Of a DNA stretch of 64,000 bases, positions 15,740 through 24,923 are shown in pieces. Position 1 is the first letter of the stretch, and each line of letters opens with the position of its first letter. The position numbers were made by a program, and so were the translations under genes. Below the pieces are notes generated by a model, which was not told where the DNA came from, did no database searches, and worked only from the letters and a program-made list of their open reading frames with translations. The DNA comes from Fretibacterium fastidiosum (GTDB lineage: Bacteria; Synergistota; Synergistia; Synergistales; Aminobacteriaceae): the NCBI RefSeq assembly GCF_964642095.1, contig NZ_OZ209244.1:124001-188000 (forward strand), given 5' to 3'.

Positions 15740-18295
15740 CTACGCGGCTTCGACGGACTTCACCTCGTAGCCCGCGTCCGTGACGGCCTTCGTCAGGACC
15801 GCGTCCGCCACGTCCCCGGAAAGGGTCACGAGCGCCGTCCGGTCCTCAAGGCTGACCTCCACGCCGGACACGCCGGACACCTGCGACAGCGCAGTCCTGA
15901 CGTGCTTCACGCAGTTCTGGCACATCATGCCCTCCACATGCAGCAGCTTCTTCACCTTCATCACCCCCTTACCCTCGTCTCCCTCCGCGGCGCCCGACGC
16001 TTCCACGATCGGGTCCGCCGAGGCGTAACTCGGCCTGAAGCGGCGCAGGCGCAGCGCGTTGGACACCACGAACACGGAGCTGAAGCTCATGGCCAGCGCC
16101 CCCAGCATGGGGCTGAGCTTCACCTCCCACAGGGGGTAGAGCACGCCCGCCGCGACGGGGATGCAGAGGGCGTTGTAGAACAGCGCCCAGAACAGGTTCT
16201 GCTTTATGTTGCGGATGACGGCGTGGCCGAGCTGGATGGCCCCCGCCACGTCCATCAGGCTGCTGCGCATCAGCACCAGGTCCGCGGACTCGATGGCCAC
16301 GTCCGTGCCCGCCCCGATGGCGATGCCCACGTCGGCCCTGGCCAGGGCCGGAGCGTCGTTGATGCCGTCCCCCACCATGGCCACCTTCCGCCCCGCCTCC
16401 TGCAGGCGGCGCACCTCCCCCTCCTTATCCTGGGGCAGCACCTCCGCCGTGACCTCGTCCAGCCCCACCTGACGCTGAATGGCGCAGGCCGTGCGCCGGT
16501 TGTCCCCCGTCAGCATCGCGACCCGGAGCCCCATGCGGCGCAGCTCGCCTACGGCCTGACGGCTGGTGGGCTTCACGACGTCCGCCGCCGCGATCACCCC
16601 CGCCAGCCGCCCCTCCGTCACGAAGAACATCGGGGTGCTTCCCTCGTCCGCCAGCTTCTGCTCCAGCTCCTTCGCGCGCTCGTCGTAAAGGCCCGCCGCC
16701 TCCAGGACCCTGCGGTTCCCCGCGCGCCACTCGCGCCCTCCCACGACACCGCGGACCCCCGCTCCGGCCTCCTGGGCAAAGTCCTCCACGGACAGGAGCT
16801 CCAAGCCCTCCGCCTCCGCCCGCGCGGTGACGGCAGCGGCCAGGGGATGCTCCGATCGGCTCTCAAGGGACGCGGCAGCCCTCAGGAACTCCCGCTGATC
16901 CATCGCGGGACACAGGACGTCCGTCACGACCGGCGTCCCCTGAGTGATGGTGCCCGTCTTGTCCAGCACCACCGTGTCGATGTCGTGGAGCCGCTCGAGG
17001 GCCTCGGCCGACTTGATGAGGATGCCGCTGGCCGCGCCCCGCCCCGTGCCCACCATGACGGCCGTGGGCGTCGCCAGCCCCAGCGCGCAGGGACAGGAGA
17101 TCACCAGCACGGAGATGGCCATGGAGAGGGCGAACTCCACGCCGCGTCCCGCCAGGAGCCATATCGCGCCCGTCGCAAGGGCGATGGCGATCACGATGGG
17201 CACGAAGACGCCGCTGACCCGATCCGCCATCTTGGCGATGGGGGCTTTGGAGCTCGTGGCCTCGTCCACCAGGCGGACGATCTGCGCCAGGGTCGTCTCC
17301 TCGCCGACACCCGTGACCCGCATCTTCAGCCAGCCGCCGCGCACCGTCGTCGCGCCGACCAGGCGGTCTCCGGGGACCTTGTCCACAGGGATGCTCTCGC
17401 CCGTGATCGCGGACTCGTCCACCGCGGCGGCGCCCTCCGTCAGCACGCCGTCCGCGGGGATGGCCTGTCCGGACTTGACGACGGCGATCTCCCCCCTCTC
17501 CAGCTCCTCGATCGGGATCTCCACCTCCGCCCCGTCCCGCTCCACCACCGCCGTCCGGGGAGCCAGGTCCATCAGGCGCGTGATGGCGTCCGACGTTCGG
17601 CGTTTGGCCCGCGCTTCGAAGAACTTGCCGAGCGTGATGAGGGTCAGGATCATCCCGGCCGACTCGATGTAGAGGTCCATGGAGAAGCGGGAGACCGTCG
17701 CCGCGTCCCCGCGTCCCGCGGCCCAGGCCATGCGATAGATGGCGTACACGCCGTACACCAGGGCCGCGCTGCTGCCGAGGGCGATCAGGGAGTCCATGTT
17801 CGGGGAGCCGTGGGCCAGCGCGCCGAAGCCCACTCGAAAGAACTTGAAGTTGATGAAGGCCACCGGCAAAGCCAACAGAAGGAGCGTCAGGGCAAAGACC
17901 AGCGCGTTCTCCACGCCCAGGAAACAGGACGGCATGGGCCAGCCCATCATGCGCCCCATGGACAGGTAGGACAGCGGGAGGGCGAAGACGAGCGAGGCCA
18001 CGAGGCGCGTCCTGAGCCCCAGGTACTCCTGGAGGGCGACGTCCTGCGCTGGCCCGCGCGCCTCTCTCCTCTCCCCCGCGCCGCCGCGGAGGCTGGCCCC
18101 GTACCCCGCCTTCACCACCGCGGCCACGACGTCGGCGGAGGAAAGCACCCCCTCGTCGTAGCGGACGGTCATGCCGTTCTTCAACAGGTTGACGGCAACC
18201 TCTTCGACGCCCGGCAGCGCCGCCACGCTCTTCTCCACGCGGGCAGAGCAGGCCGCACAGCTCATGCCCGTAACGTCGTACGATTCCCTCTTCAT
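15740..18295 (-). CDS. copA: Copper-exporting P1B-type ATPase with N- and C-terminal HMA domains
   Basis: This 851-residue inner-membrane ATPase pumps Cu+ out of the cytoplasm. It has an N-terminal HMA domain with GMSCAACSA (about residues 9-17), eight membrane helices, the TGES actuator loop (ITGESIP), the CPC metal site in VISCPCALGLATP, the phosphorylation motif DKTGTIT and the hinge MVGDGINDAP. A further HMA domain, with EGMMCQNC, sits at the C-terminus (about residues 780-851) after a Ser/Glu/Gly linker, resembling a fused CopZ chaperone. It is transcribed towards the riboswitch locus and ends at its own terminator. The upstream GC-rich operator resembles that of csoR. Confidence 0.96.
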   Translation of the reverse strand: MKRESYDVTGMSCAACSARVEKSVAALPGVEEVAVNLLKNGMTVRYDEGVLSSADVVAAVVKAGYGASLRGGAGERREARGPAQDVALQEYLGLRTRLVASLVFALPLSYLSMGRMMGWPMPSCFLGVENALVFALTLLLLALPVAFINFKFFRVGFGALAHGSPNMDSLIALGSSAALVYGVYAIYRMAWAAGRGDAATVSRFSMDLYIESAGMILTLITLGKFFEARAKRRTSDAITRLMDLAPRTAVVERDGAEVEIPIEELERGEIAVVKSGQAIPADGVLTEGAAAVDESAITGESIPVDKVPGDRLVGATTVRGGWLKMRVTGVGEETTLAQIVRLVDEATSSKAPIAKMADRVSGVFVPIVIAIALATGAIWLLAGRGVEFALSMAISVLVISCPCALGLATPTAVMVGTGRGAASGILIKSAEALERLHDIDTVVLDKTGTITQGTPVVTDVLCPAMDQREFLRAAASLESRSEHPLAAAVTARAEAEGLELLSVEDFAQEAGAGVRGVVGGREWRAGNRRVLEAAGLYDERAKELEQKLADEGSTPMFFVTEGRLAGVIAAADVVKPTSRQAVGELRRMGLRVAMLTGDNRRTACAIQRQVGLDEVTAEVLPQDKEGEVRRLQEAGRKVAMVGDGINDAPALARADVGIAIGAGTDVAIESADLVLMRSSLMDVAGAIQLGHAVIRNIKQNLFWALFYNALCIPVAAGVLYPLWEVKLSPMLGALAMSFSSVFVVSNALRLRRFRPSYASADPIVEASGAAEGDEGKGVMKVKKLLHVEGMMCQNCVKHVRTALSQVSGVSGVEVSLEDRTALVTLSGDVADAVLTKAVTDAGYEVKSVEAA

Positions 18296-18365
18296 CGGGA
18301 TCCCTCCTCGAGAACCTATTGCAACTCACCGTCCGGACGCCCGGAGATGAGGCTCAGGACGTCCA

Positions 18366-18390
18366 TAACACCCCCTCCCCGTGGGGGTCT
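18366..18390 (-). promoter_or_regulatory. Putative CsoR operator upstream of copA
   Basis: The inverted GC-rich sequence acaccccctccccgtggggg (plus strand from 18368) has the pseudo-palindromic poly-C/poly-G form typical of CsoR operators. Its first 16 bases match the site upstream of csoR at 15 of 16 positions. Confidence 0.6.
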
Positions 18391-18431
18391 ATTGAACGAT
18401 AGCACGGCCCGTCCCCTTTGTCAAACGGGCT

Positions 18432-18737
18432 TCAGCGGCCTATGATCTTCGCGAGGAGGTCCGATATCTCGTCCAGCTTCGCGTCGACGTCGCCGTGCTC
18501 GACGGCATCCCGCACGCAGTGGTGCATGTGCTGCCGCAGCACCAGGACGTTCGCGCGCCTCAGGAGCGCGGACGAGGCCAGGAGCTGGTTGGATATGTCC
18601 ACGCAGTAGCGCCCCTCCTCGATCATCCTTATGATGCCCTCCACCTGTCCCCTCACCGTCTTCAGCGCCTTGAGCGCCGCCCGCTTCTCCTCGTTCAACG
18701 CCGCCGCACCCGGCGTGCGCTCCGGCATGATCGTCAT
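18432..18737 (-). CDS. csoR: CsoR/FrmR-family copper-sensing repressor
   Basis: This 101-residue all-helical DNA-binding repressor would release copA and itself when bound to Cu+. The expected ligands are present: Cys in EGRYCVDI and the H-x3-C pair in RQHMHHCVRD. Together with the family motif TVRGQVEGIIRMIEEG this indicates CsoR rather than the formaldehyde-sensing FrmR branch. It lies 136 bases upstream of copA on the same strand. Both genes have a closely similar GC-rich operator just before them. An alternative start is the ATG three codons in. Confidence 0.93.
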   Translation of the reverse strand: MTIMPERTPGAAALNEEKRAALKALKTVRGQVEGIIRMIEEGRYCVDISNQLLASSALLRRANVLVLRQHMHHCVRDAVEHGDVDAKLDEISDLLAKIIGR

Positions 18738-18782
18738 CTAAAAGCCCCCACTTTCCTCGCTCAGGACCTCCGCATTGGCATG

Positions 18783-18806
18783 ACACCCCCACCCCGTGTC
18801 ATTATA
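18783..18806 (-). promoter_or_regulatory. csoR promoter -10 box with adjacent putative CsoR operator
   Basis: A perfect TATAAT on the minus strand (18801-18806) is directly followed by acacccccaccccgtg (plus-strand reading, 18783-18798), which differs by one base from the copA site. Binding there would cover the transcription start, consistent with autorepression. Confidence 0.6.
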
Positions 18807-18949
18807 CTACGCTCGGATATCGATGCTCGCCTTAACGTGTCTCCACGCCACCGTCATGATAATATATTGATCGACCTGTCTGGCGTCGCGGACAGCCGGT
18901 CCGTGCCGCACACGACGAATCCATCCAAAATTATAAGGAGTGAGCGACG

Positions 18950-20614
18950 GTGAGCGAAGCGTGGGATGCGCAAAAGGACCGGGGCCGCGTCAGCCTGTGG
19001 GGGCTCTGGGCGTGGGGACTTTCGTTCGGCTACGCGCTGAGCGACGCCCTCCTGAGGATCGTCCTGTGGGGCAATGCAAGCCCCACCTCATGGAGGAAGG
19101 AAACCTGGCCGGTGCTCGTCCTGGCTGCAGCGGCTGCAATCGCCCTCCTCCTGCACCTCAGGCGGGACCGCCGGGCGGCCCTGGCGCTGAGCGCCGGAGC
19201 GGGCCTCTACGGACTCCTGGATCGGGGGCTTTACCTCCACTCGACCTTCCTCGCCAACGCGAACCCCGAAGCTCTGCGGAAGGCGTTTCAGCTGTTGTCC
19301 TCGCCGTATTGGTGGATTCATCAGATCCTGTGGCTTCCCCTCCTTGCCGGCGGGTACCTGGCGCTGCGCCGAAGCCGACGCGCCTGGCCCCTCCTCTGCG
19401 CCAGCGCGGCGGGGGCCCTGTACCTCCTCTCCGACACCCCCGCCCTGTGGCACATGGGGCACAGGGAGCTGCAGTCCCCCACGATCCTGGCGTTTCAGGT
19501 CTGCGATATCATGGGCTACGCCTCCATCATCGCCGCGTTCCTGTTCGCGTGGCTGGACGTGCGTTCACCGCGGCCGGTGCGGTTTGGTGTCGAGAAAATC
19601 GAGCCGGATACGAACGACGAACGTTCGGAGGCCTTGAAACTCAGAAAGAGGCTCAGCCGGCTGCTCCTGGCGGGCATGATCCTTTTCTGCCTCAACGAGT
19701 TCTTCGGCGCGGGCGGCCTTTTGAGCGCGATCCTGTCGATGACGCTCTACGACAGCCTCGGCCGGACGGGCGTTCGACTTCTGCCCTGCATCCTACCCTG
19801 TGCTGCCTTCCTCTACAGTCTGCGCCCTTTGGCTTCGCCAAAAATCCTTATGGCCTACGCCTGCTGGGAGGCCTTCGTGTACGCAGTATTGTCAGCCGGG
19901 GCAACGCTTCGCGCGTTTACGGGCAGGTCCATGATGGTGGCCATCGGATTGGGGGAAATCTATTTTCTGGTCACCATGGGAGAAGTGCTCCTGACGGTGC
20001 TGTTCCTCGCCGTCCTTCACACGGCCCGCCGCCTGGACGGGTTGTCTTGCCCCGCCGGGGCGAAGGAGTCCTCCCTCGCGTGGTGCGCCTACGCCGTGTC
20101 CTTTCTCTATCCGCTGGCAGACTGCGTCTACTGGGTCATGAGGTGGATCGAGTTCAGCCACTATCAAGACAGCCCGGCCCTTTGGGCAACCCTATCGGTC
20201 CTCAAGGTCCTGCTGGCCGCGCTCTTCCTGTCCCTTTTCCCCAGGAGGGATCGCCACGCGGCCCTGGCCGCCAGCGCCGCAGCGGGCGCCTCCTTCCTGC
20301 TCAACATTGCCTACAATCTCCACTGGGTAACCTCCAGAGGGGAACTCCAGTCGCTGTTGCTCTCCGGGACGTGGTGGGCCGGATGGGCCTTCCCCGCCGC
20401 CCTCATCGTCGGCGGGTACCTGGCGCTGCGCCGGGTACGCTGGGCGCCCTTCGTGTTGACCGCCAGCGCCGTGAGCGCCCTGTGGCTGCTGTGGGGCTAC
20501 GTATCCTCCCTCAGTCCAGACTTCAGGGAGATCGACGTTCGCACCACGCTGACGATCTTTGAATACCTGGCCCCGCTTTTTGCCTGCATTCCGGCATGGC
20601 TCGACCGCCGGTAA
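18950..20614 (+). CDS. Polytopic membrane protein with internal duplication, function unknown
   Basis: This 554-residue protein has about 15 hydrophobic helices and no motif I recognise. The two halves look alike: LRRDRRAALALSAGAGLYGLL (about residues 74-94) and FPRRDRHAALAASAAAGASF (about 428-447) are each followed by a WW-containing helix and then GGYLALRR. The second and third elements are near-identical even at DNA level, with a 24-base identical stretch around 19350 and 20411. The GTG start at 18950 has an AAGGAG ribosome site 9 bases ahead. It stands alone between divergently placed csoR and convergent arsR. Presumed inner-membrane; no role can be given. Confidence 0.8.
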   Translation: MSEAWDAQKDRGRVSLWGLWAWGLSFGYALSDALLRIVLWGNASPTSWRKETWPVLVLAAAAAIALLLHLRRDRRAALALSAGAGLYGLLDRGLYLHSTFLANANPEALRKAFQLLSSPYWWIHQILWLPLLAGGYLALRRSRRAWPLLCASAAGALYLLSDTPALWHMGHRELQSPTILAFQVCDIMGYASIIAAFLFAWLDVRSPRPVRFGVEKIEPDTNDERSEALKLRKRLSRLLLAGMILFCLNEFFGAGGLLSAILSMTLYDSLGRTGVRLLPCILPCAAFLYSLRPLASPKILMAYACWEAFVYAVLSAGATLRAFTGRSMMVAIGLGEIYFLVTMGEVLLTVLFLAVLHTARRLDGLSCPAGAKESSLAWCAYAVSFLYPLADCVYWVMRWIEFSHYQDSPALWATLSVLKVLLAALFLSLFPRRDRHAALAASAAAGASFLLNIAYNLHWVTSRGELQSLLLSGTWWAGWAFPAALIVGGYLALRRVRWAPFVLTASAVSALWLLWGYVSSLSPDFREIDVRTTLTIFEYLAPLFACIPAWLDRR

Positions 20615-20630
20615 GGGGTCCGAGTTCCCA

Positions 20631-20669
20631 AAAGAAAAAGCCCCCGAAGGGGCTAAACGCTTCGGGGGC
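20631..20669 (-). terminator. Intrinsic terminator overlapping the arsR stop codon
   Basis: The 10-bp stem gcccccgaag/cttcgggggc (20640-20649 with 20660-20669) is followed on the minus strand by TTTTTCTTTT. The arsR stop codon lies in the loop, so the last codons form one arm of the stem. It also sits at the end of the convergent membrane-protein gene. Confidence 0.9.
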
Positions 20670-21039
20670 CGGGGAGGTCCTCTTTGGGACAGGTGATCTC
20701 GAACAGGGCGTCCATCATGCGGTGCAGCAGCCCGGCCCTGCGTTCGTCGGAAAGGGTGTAGTGAATCTCCTTTCCGACGCGGCTGCCCACGATGAGGCCG
20801 CTGCGCTTCAGAAGCTGAAGGTGGTGCGATACCGCGGCGTCGCTCATGCCCACCGCCGCCGCGATGTCGGAGACGCACTCCCGGCAGTGGCACAGGATCC
20901 ACAGTATCTTGAGCCGCGTGGGGTCCCCCAGCTGCTGAAAGCTCATGGCCGCCTCCTCGAAGCGCTGCGCCGCCGGCATACGCTCCAGCACGACCTGAAC
21001 GTCCTGCCCGTGATCGTGCGGCAAATTGTAGTGCGTCAT
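20653..21039 (-). CDS. ArsR/SmtB-family metal-responsive repressor
   Basis: This 128-residue winged-helix repressor carries a metal-site-like Cys/His cluster in the third helix (LCHCRECVSDIAAAV, about residues 49-63), where ArsR and CadC have ELCVCDL. The recognition helix is MSDAAVSHHLQLLKRSGLI. An N-terminal His-rich stretch (MTHYNLPHDHGQ) could add ligands. The inducer is probably a thiophilic metal or metalloid, or zinc, but no transport target gene is adjacent. It lies 86 bases after proS on the same strand and ends within its own terminator. Confidence 0.87.
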   Translation of the reverse strand: MTHYNLPHDHGQDVQVVLERMPAAQRFEEAAMSFQQLGDPTRLKILWILCHCRECVSDIAAAVGMSDAAVSHHLQLLKRSGLIVGSRVGKEIHYTLSDERRAGLLHRMMDALFEITCPKEDLPGPRSV

Positions 21040-21124
21040 CCCGCCTCACACCACCCGATAAAACCAATCCCGGTTAAAACGCATCCGCAGCAGGAAGGGT
21101 CGCCGCTGCCGCTTCAGCCGAGGC

Positions 21125-22564
21125 TCAATAAGCTTTGGCGAAGATCGTCCTGCGCCCTTCCTTCCCCGTGACGATGCACCGGCCCGTGCTCGCGTCCACC
21201 AGAGGGATGCAGCGCGGCGTCACGCCGCCCGTCTCCTCCCGGATGCGGCGCTCGTCCTCAGGCGTCCCTCCAAAGTACGCCTCGACAAACCCGCCCCTTT
21301 CCGCCAGGATCGCCTTGAGCTCGTCGTAGCTGGAGGCCTGGGCCGTGTGCGCCTCGCGGAAGGACAGGGCCCTCCTGTAGAGGTTCGACTGGACGTCCTC
21401 AAGCAGCTTCTGCACCGCAGGGACCAGCGCGTCGCGGCTGAGGTCCGCCTTCTCCCCGGTGTCGCGCCTCACGACCCGCACCGTCCCGGACTGCACGTCC
21501 TTCTCCCCCAGCTCGAGGCGCAGGGGCACCCCCCGCTGCAGGTGAGTGAAGAAGCGGTCGCCGGGCCGCATGTGAAACTGCGTGTCCACAGCCGTATAGA
21601 GCCCTCCCAGCGCCTCGTCGAGCTGCCCCGAAAGCTCGCGCGCCATGGGCAGCAGAACGCCCTCCGCCTGGCGCTCGTCCTTCGAGATCGGCAGCAGCAC
21701 CACCTTCACGGGCGCGATGTGCGGCGGAAGCACCAGGCCGTCGTCGTCGGAGTGGGTCATGATGATGGCCCCGATGAGGCGGGTGGATATCCCCCAGCTG
21801 GTCGTCCAACAGGTCGCCAGCTCTCCGTCCCTGTCCTGAAAGCGGATTTCAAAGGCCCTGGCGAAGTTCTGCCCCAGGAAGTGGCTGGTCCCCGCCTGGA
21901 GCGCCTTCGCGTCGCTCATCATCGCCTCGCAGGTGTAGGTGGCCACGGCGCCGGGGAAGCGCTCCCCCGCCGTCTTCTCGCCCGTGATCACGGGCAGCGC
22001 CAACTCCTCCTCCATGACTTTGCGGTACACCTCCAGCATCCGCAGCGTCTCCTCGCGGGCCTCCTGCTCCGTGGCGTGAGCCGTGTGCCCCTCCTGCCAC
22101 AGAAACTCGGACGTGCGGAGGAAAAGGCGCGGCCGCTTCTCCCAGCGCATGACGTTGCACCACTGGTTGATGAGCACCGGCAGGTCCCTCCAGGACTGAA
22201 TCCAGCGGCTGTACATGTGGCCGATGACCGTCTCGGAGGTGGGGCGCACCGCGAAGGGCTCCTCCAGCTCCTCCCCGCCCGCATGGGTGACCATGGCGCA
22301 CTCCGGCGCAAAGCCCTCCACGTGCTCCGCTTCCTTCTGGAGGAAGGAGTTGGGGATCAGGAGCGGGAAGTAGGCGTTCACGTGCCCCGTCCGCTTGAAG
22401 GCGTCGTCGAAATAGCGCTGAACGTTCTCCCAGATGGAGTACCCCGTCGGGCGGATCACCATGCAGCCGCGCACCGGCGCATAGTCCGCCAGCTCGGCCG
22501 CCTTGATCACGTCAAGGTACCACTGAGAGTAATCGACGCTTCGTGCTGTGATGTTGCGTGCCAT
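21125..22564 (-). CDS. proS: Prolyl-tRNA synthetase, short archaeal/eukaryotic-like type
   Basis: This 479-residue class IIa synthetase charges tRNA-Pro. It lacks the bacterial editing insertion and has the compact form seen in archaea, eukaryotes and some bacteria such as Synergistota and Thermus. Class II motifs are visible: MVIRPTGYSIWENVQRYF (motif 1 region), LINQWCNVMRWEKRPRLFLRT (motif 2) and the C-terminal end with KEGRRTIFAKAY. An anticodon-binding domain occupies about residues 285-390. The start ATG follows a 103-base gap containing repeated GC-rich hairpin arms after the patatin gene. Confidence 0.96.
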   Translation of the reverse strand: MARNITARSVDYSQWYLDVIKAAELADYAPVRGCMVIRPTGYSIWENVQRYFDDAFKRTGHVNAYFPLLIPNSFLQKEAEHVEGFAPECAMVTHAGGEELEEPFAVRPTSETVIGHMYSRWIQSWRDLPVLINQWCNVMRWEKRPRLFLRTSEFLWQEGHTAHATEQEAREETLRMLEVYRKVMEEELALPVITGEKTAGERFPGAVATYTCEAMMSDAKALQAGTSHFLGQNFARAFEIRFQDRDGELATCWTTSWGISTRLIGAIIMTHSDDDGLVLPPHIAPVKVVLLPISKDERQAEGVLLPMARELSGQLDEALGGLYTAVDTQFHMRPGDRFFTHLQRGVPLRLELGEKDVQSGTVRVVRRDTGEKADLSRDALVPAVQKLLEDVQSNLYRRALSFREAHTAQASSYDELKAILAERGGFVEAYFGGTPEDERRIREETGGVTPRCIPLVDASTGRCIVTGKEGRRTIFAKAY

Positions 22565-22579
22565 TGTATGACCTCCACA

Positions 22580-22648
22580 GGGCGGCGGGCCGCCGGGGCC
22601 CTGCCCTCACACAGGATGGAGGGCCCCGGCGGGGCCCTGTGATCTTTC
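22580..22648. other. Repeated GC-rich hairpin arms between the patatin gene and proS
   Basis: The gap contains two copies of a gccgccggggccctg-like segment in opposing orientation plus an agggcccc/ggggccct stem. No T-run follows on either strand. It could form an mRNA hairpin but is not a clear terminator. Confidence 0.4.
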
Positions 22649-22667
22649 GGTTAAGGAAGCGCTGCGG

Positions 22668-24764
22668 CTACGGCAGCGGGTAGTGGTCCCAGATGGGGAC
22701 CCCCATGAAGAAGCCCACCTTGAACTCCTCCGAGCCGTACAGGGCCGCCAGCTTGACGTCTATGATGTTGTTGGGGAAGTTCACGGCGACGCCGACCTCC
22801 CAGGGGGAGGCGATCTTTCCGTACTCCTTGTCCATCGCGTAGCCGTAGCTGCCGAAGAGCTCCACCGCCACGATGCCCAAAACGCTCCGGCTCAACACCC
22901 GGCGGAAGGCCAGGTTCGCCCAGGCCATGCGCTCCGCCTCAACGGGCCGGGCCGCCGCGGTGTAGAGCTCCTCCGCCGCGCCCAGGTAGGCCGCGTGGCT
23001 GCAGCGGTCCAGGTCGCCCTCCGCATAGCCCAGGCGGAAGTACGTGCGCAGGTGCCCTGTAACCTCCAGGGGCTTGAAGTAGGTGAATCGGTAGAGGACC
23101 TCGTCAAAGTCCGGCCACCATGCGTTGACGCGCCAGGCGTAGCCCTTCGTCGGGTCACCGGGAATGTCCAGCGTGTCGTAGGCCGCGAAGAACGTCGGGC
23201 CGATCGAGTTGCGGTCGTCCTCGTCGGAGACGGAATCCCCCCCCACGTGCTCGTAGGCCAGCCCAAGCCCCACGTTCACGTCGCCCCACTGGTAGACGCG
23301 GTTCACTCCGAAGGCGAAACGGTCCCAATCCCGCGTGCCCGCGCTGCTGCGGACCTCCCAGTTCTGGGCGGACAGGTTGAAGCGCCAGGCGTTCATGCCC
23401 TCCGGCGCCGTCTGATAGGACAGGTCGATCCCCCACTGGTCCCCGATCCGAAGCACCCCGGACATCGTGTCGTACTCCGACAGGAGCCCCCGGCCAGCCC
23501 CCTTGACGTAGAGCCAGCGGTTGTTGTGCAGGTTCGTGGTGTACCCCGACAGCCCCACCTCGATCTCCGGCGTCTGCCGCACCTCGAGGCGCACCAGCAC
23601 GTCGCCCGACTCCGTGCGCCCCATCTGGTAGTCCACGTTGGCGATGCCGGGGGACCCCACCAGCCGCTCGATGGCGCTCTCGATGCGCTTCTGGTCGATG
23701 GTCTTCCCCACCCAGACGAGACAGCGCTTTCGCAGGTTCCGCGCCATCTTCTCCGGCAGGCCCACGACCTCCACGTCGCCGACGACGTCGCTCGTGACCT
23801 CCACGTTCGCGCTCGTGAACAGCGCGGGGCCGCGGGCCGACAGTCTCTGGATCGCGTCAAGCTTCTCCAGCGCCACGCGCCGTCCCTCCTCGATGATGGC
23901 GTCCGCCTCGCTCGAATCCAAAAAGCTGAAGCTGTTCACGCGGGGGGAGAGCAGCAGGTCCGCCGCGCGGCTCTCCTCGCTCGTCGTGCGCCGCATCAGG
24001 ATGGCCAGCGACTGGTCGATGACGTCGATGAAGGAGTTGATCGGGCGTTCCTTTGAGGGGTAGTCCGAGACGTCCACCGCGACGATGGGGATGCCGGGGA
24101 AGACCTCCCTCGCCGTGTAGACGGGAAGGTTCGAGACCACGCCGCCGTCCACCAGGAGGCGGCCGTCGATCTCCCACGGCTCGAAGAGCCCCGGAATGGA
24201 CATGGAGGCCCGCATGGCCGAGGCCAGCCCTCCCCTTCTCAGGACGACCTTCTCCCCGGTGTGGATGTCCGACGCCACGGCCGCGTAGGGGATGGGGAGG
24301 TGATAAAAGTCCTTCGCCGAGACGTGGCGCATCAGCTGCGCAAAGTAGCGGTACAGTTTGTCTCCCGTCAGGATGCCCCGCGGGCCCCGCTGATCTCCCT
24401 GCTTCTGGTAGGAGAGCGCGGTGATCGTGCTGCCCTTGGCCCTCCTGTCGTCGCCCGTAAAGACGAACATGGGGCCCGTGTTCTCCGAGAGCAGGGAGGG
24501 CAGGTCCAGCTCCGCGACGATGCGCCTCATCGCCTCCGCGTCGTAGCCGCTGGCCTTCAGCGCGCCCATCAGGGACCCCATGCTGGTCCCCACGATGCCC
24601 ACGATGGGGACGTTGTTCTGCTCCAGCACCTCGATGACGCCGATGTGGGCAAAGCCCCGGGTCCCGCCCCCGGAGAGGACCAGCACGACTCCCGCCTCCG
24701 CGGACCGGAAGGACACGAGGCCGAGGAGCAGCGCCCACAAGATTTTCCTGGCTATCCGCACCAC
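22668..24764 (-). CDS. Patatin-like phospholipase fused to an outer-membrane beta-barrel (type Vd-like)
   Basis: This 698-residue exported protein begins with a signal peptide (RKILWALLLGLVSFRSAEA). The patatin domain (about residues 25-300) has the oxyanion loop SGGGTRGFAHIG, nucleophile GTSMGS (Ser near 61) and the catalytic DGG in LLVDGGVVSNLPV. A POTRA-like segment and a C-terminal Omp85/BamA-type barrel (about 400-698) follow. This is the architecture of PlpD-type secreted lipases. The open frame extends to 24815 through the upstream terminator, so GTG 24764, just after GGGAGG, was chosen; GTG 24761 is equally possible. It implies an outer membrane. Confidence 0.88.
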   Translation of the reverse strand: MVRIARKILWALLLGLVSFRSAEAGVVLVLSGGGTRGFAHIGVIEVLEQNNVPIVGIVGTSMGSLMGALKASGYDAEAMRRIVAELDLPSLLSENTGPMFVFTGDDRRAKGSTITALSYQKQGDQRGPRGILTGDKLYRYFAQLMRHVSAKDFYHLPIPYAAVASDIHTGEKVVLRRGGLASAMRASMSIPGLFEPWEIDGRLLVDGGVVSNLPVYTAREVFPGIPIVAVDVSDYPSKERPINSFIDVIDQSLAILMRRTTSEESRAADLLLSPRVNSFSFLDSSEADAIIEEGRRVALEKLDAIQRLSARGPALFTSANVEVTSDVVGDVEVVGLPEKMARNLRKRCLVWVGKTIDQKRIESAIERLVGSPGIANVDYQMGRTESGDVLVRLEVRQTPEIEVGLSGYTTNLHNNRWLYVKGAGRGLLSEYDTMSGVLRIGDQWGIDLSYQTAPEGMNAWRFNLSAQNWEVRSSAGTRDWDRFAFGVNRVYQWGDVNVGLGLAYEHVGGDSVSDEDDRNSIGPTFFAAYDTLDIPGDPTKGYAWRVNAWWPDFDEVLYRFTYFKPLEVTGHLRTYFRLGYAEGDLDRCSHAAYLGAAEELYTAAARPVEAERMAWANLAFRRVLSRSVLGIVAVELFGSYGYAMDKEYGKIASPWEVGVAVNFPNNIIDVKLAALYGSEEFKVGFFMGVPIWDHYPLP

Positions 24765-24781
24765 CTTCACCTCCCGCAACG

Positions 24782-24813
24782 AAAAAGGCGGCGAACTCAC
24801 CCGATGAGCCGCC
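24782..24813 (-). terminator. Intrinsic terminator after cheX-like gene
   Basis: Stem ggcgg/ccgcc extended by ctca/tgag, followed by TTTTT on the minus strand, about 110 bases after the CheX-like stop and just before the patatin ribosome site. Confidence 0.65.
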
Positions 24814-24923
24814 ACCCCAATCCATAAGAGCTGCGGGCAAGGGGTCGCCGTTTCGGCCCTCGCCCATTCCCCGCTATTGCGGACCGCCCTGCCGCCGACT
24901 CGCCGGAGGCAGGGCCCTCACCG

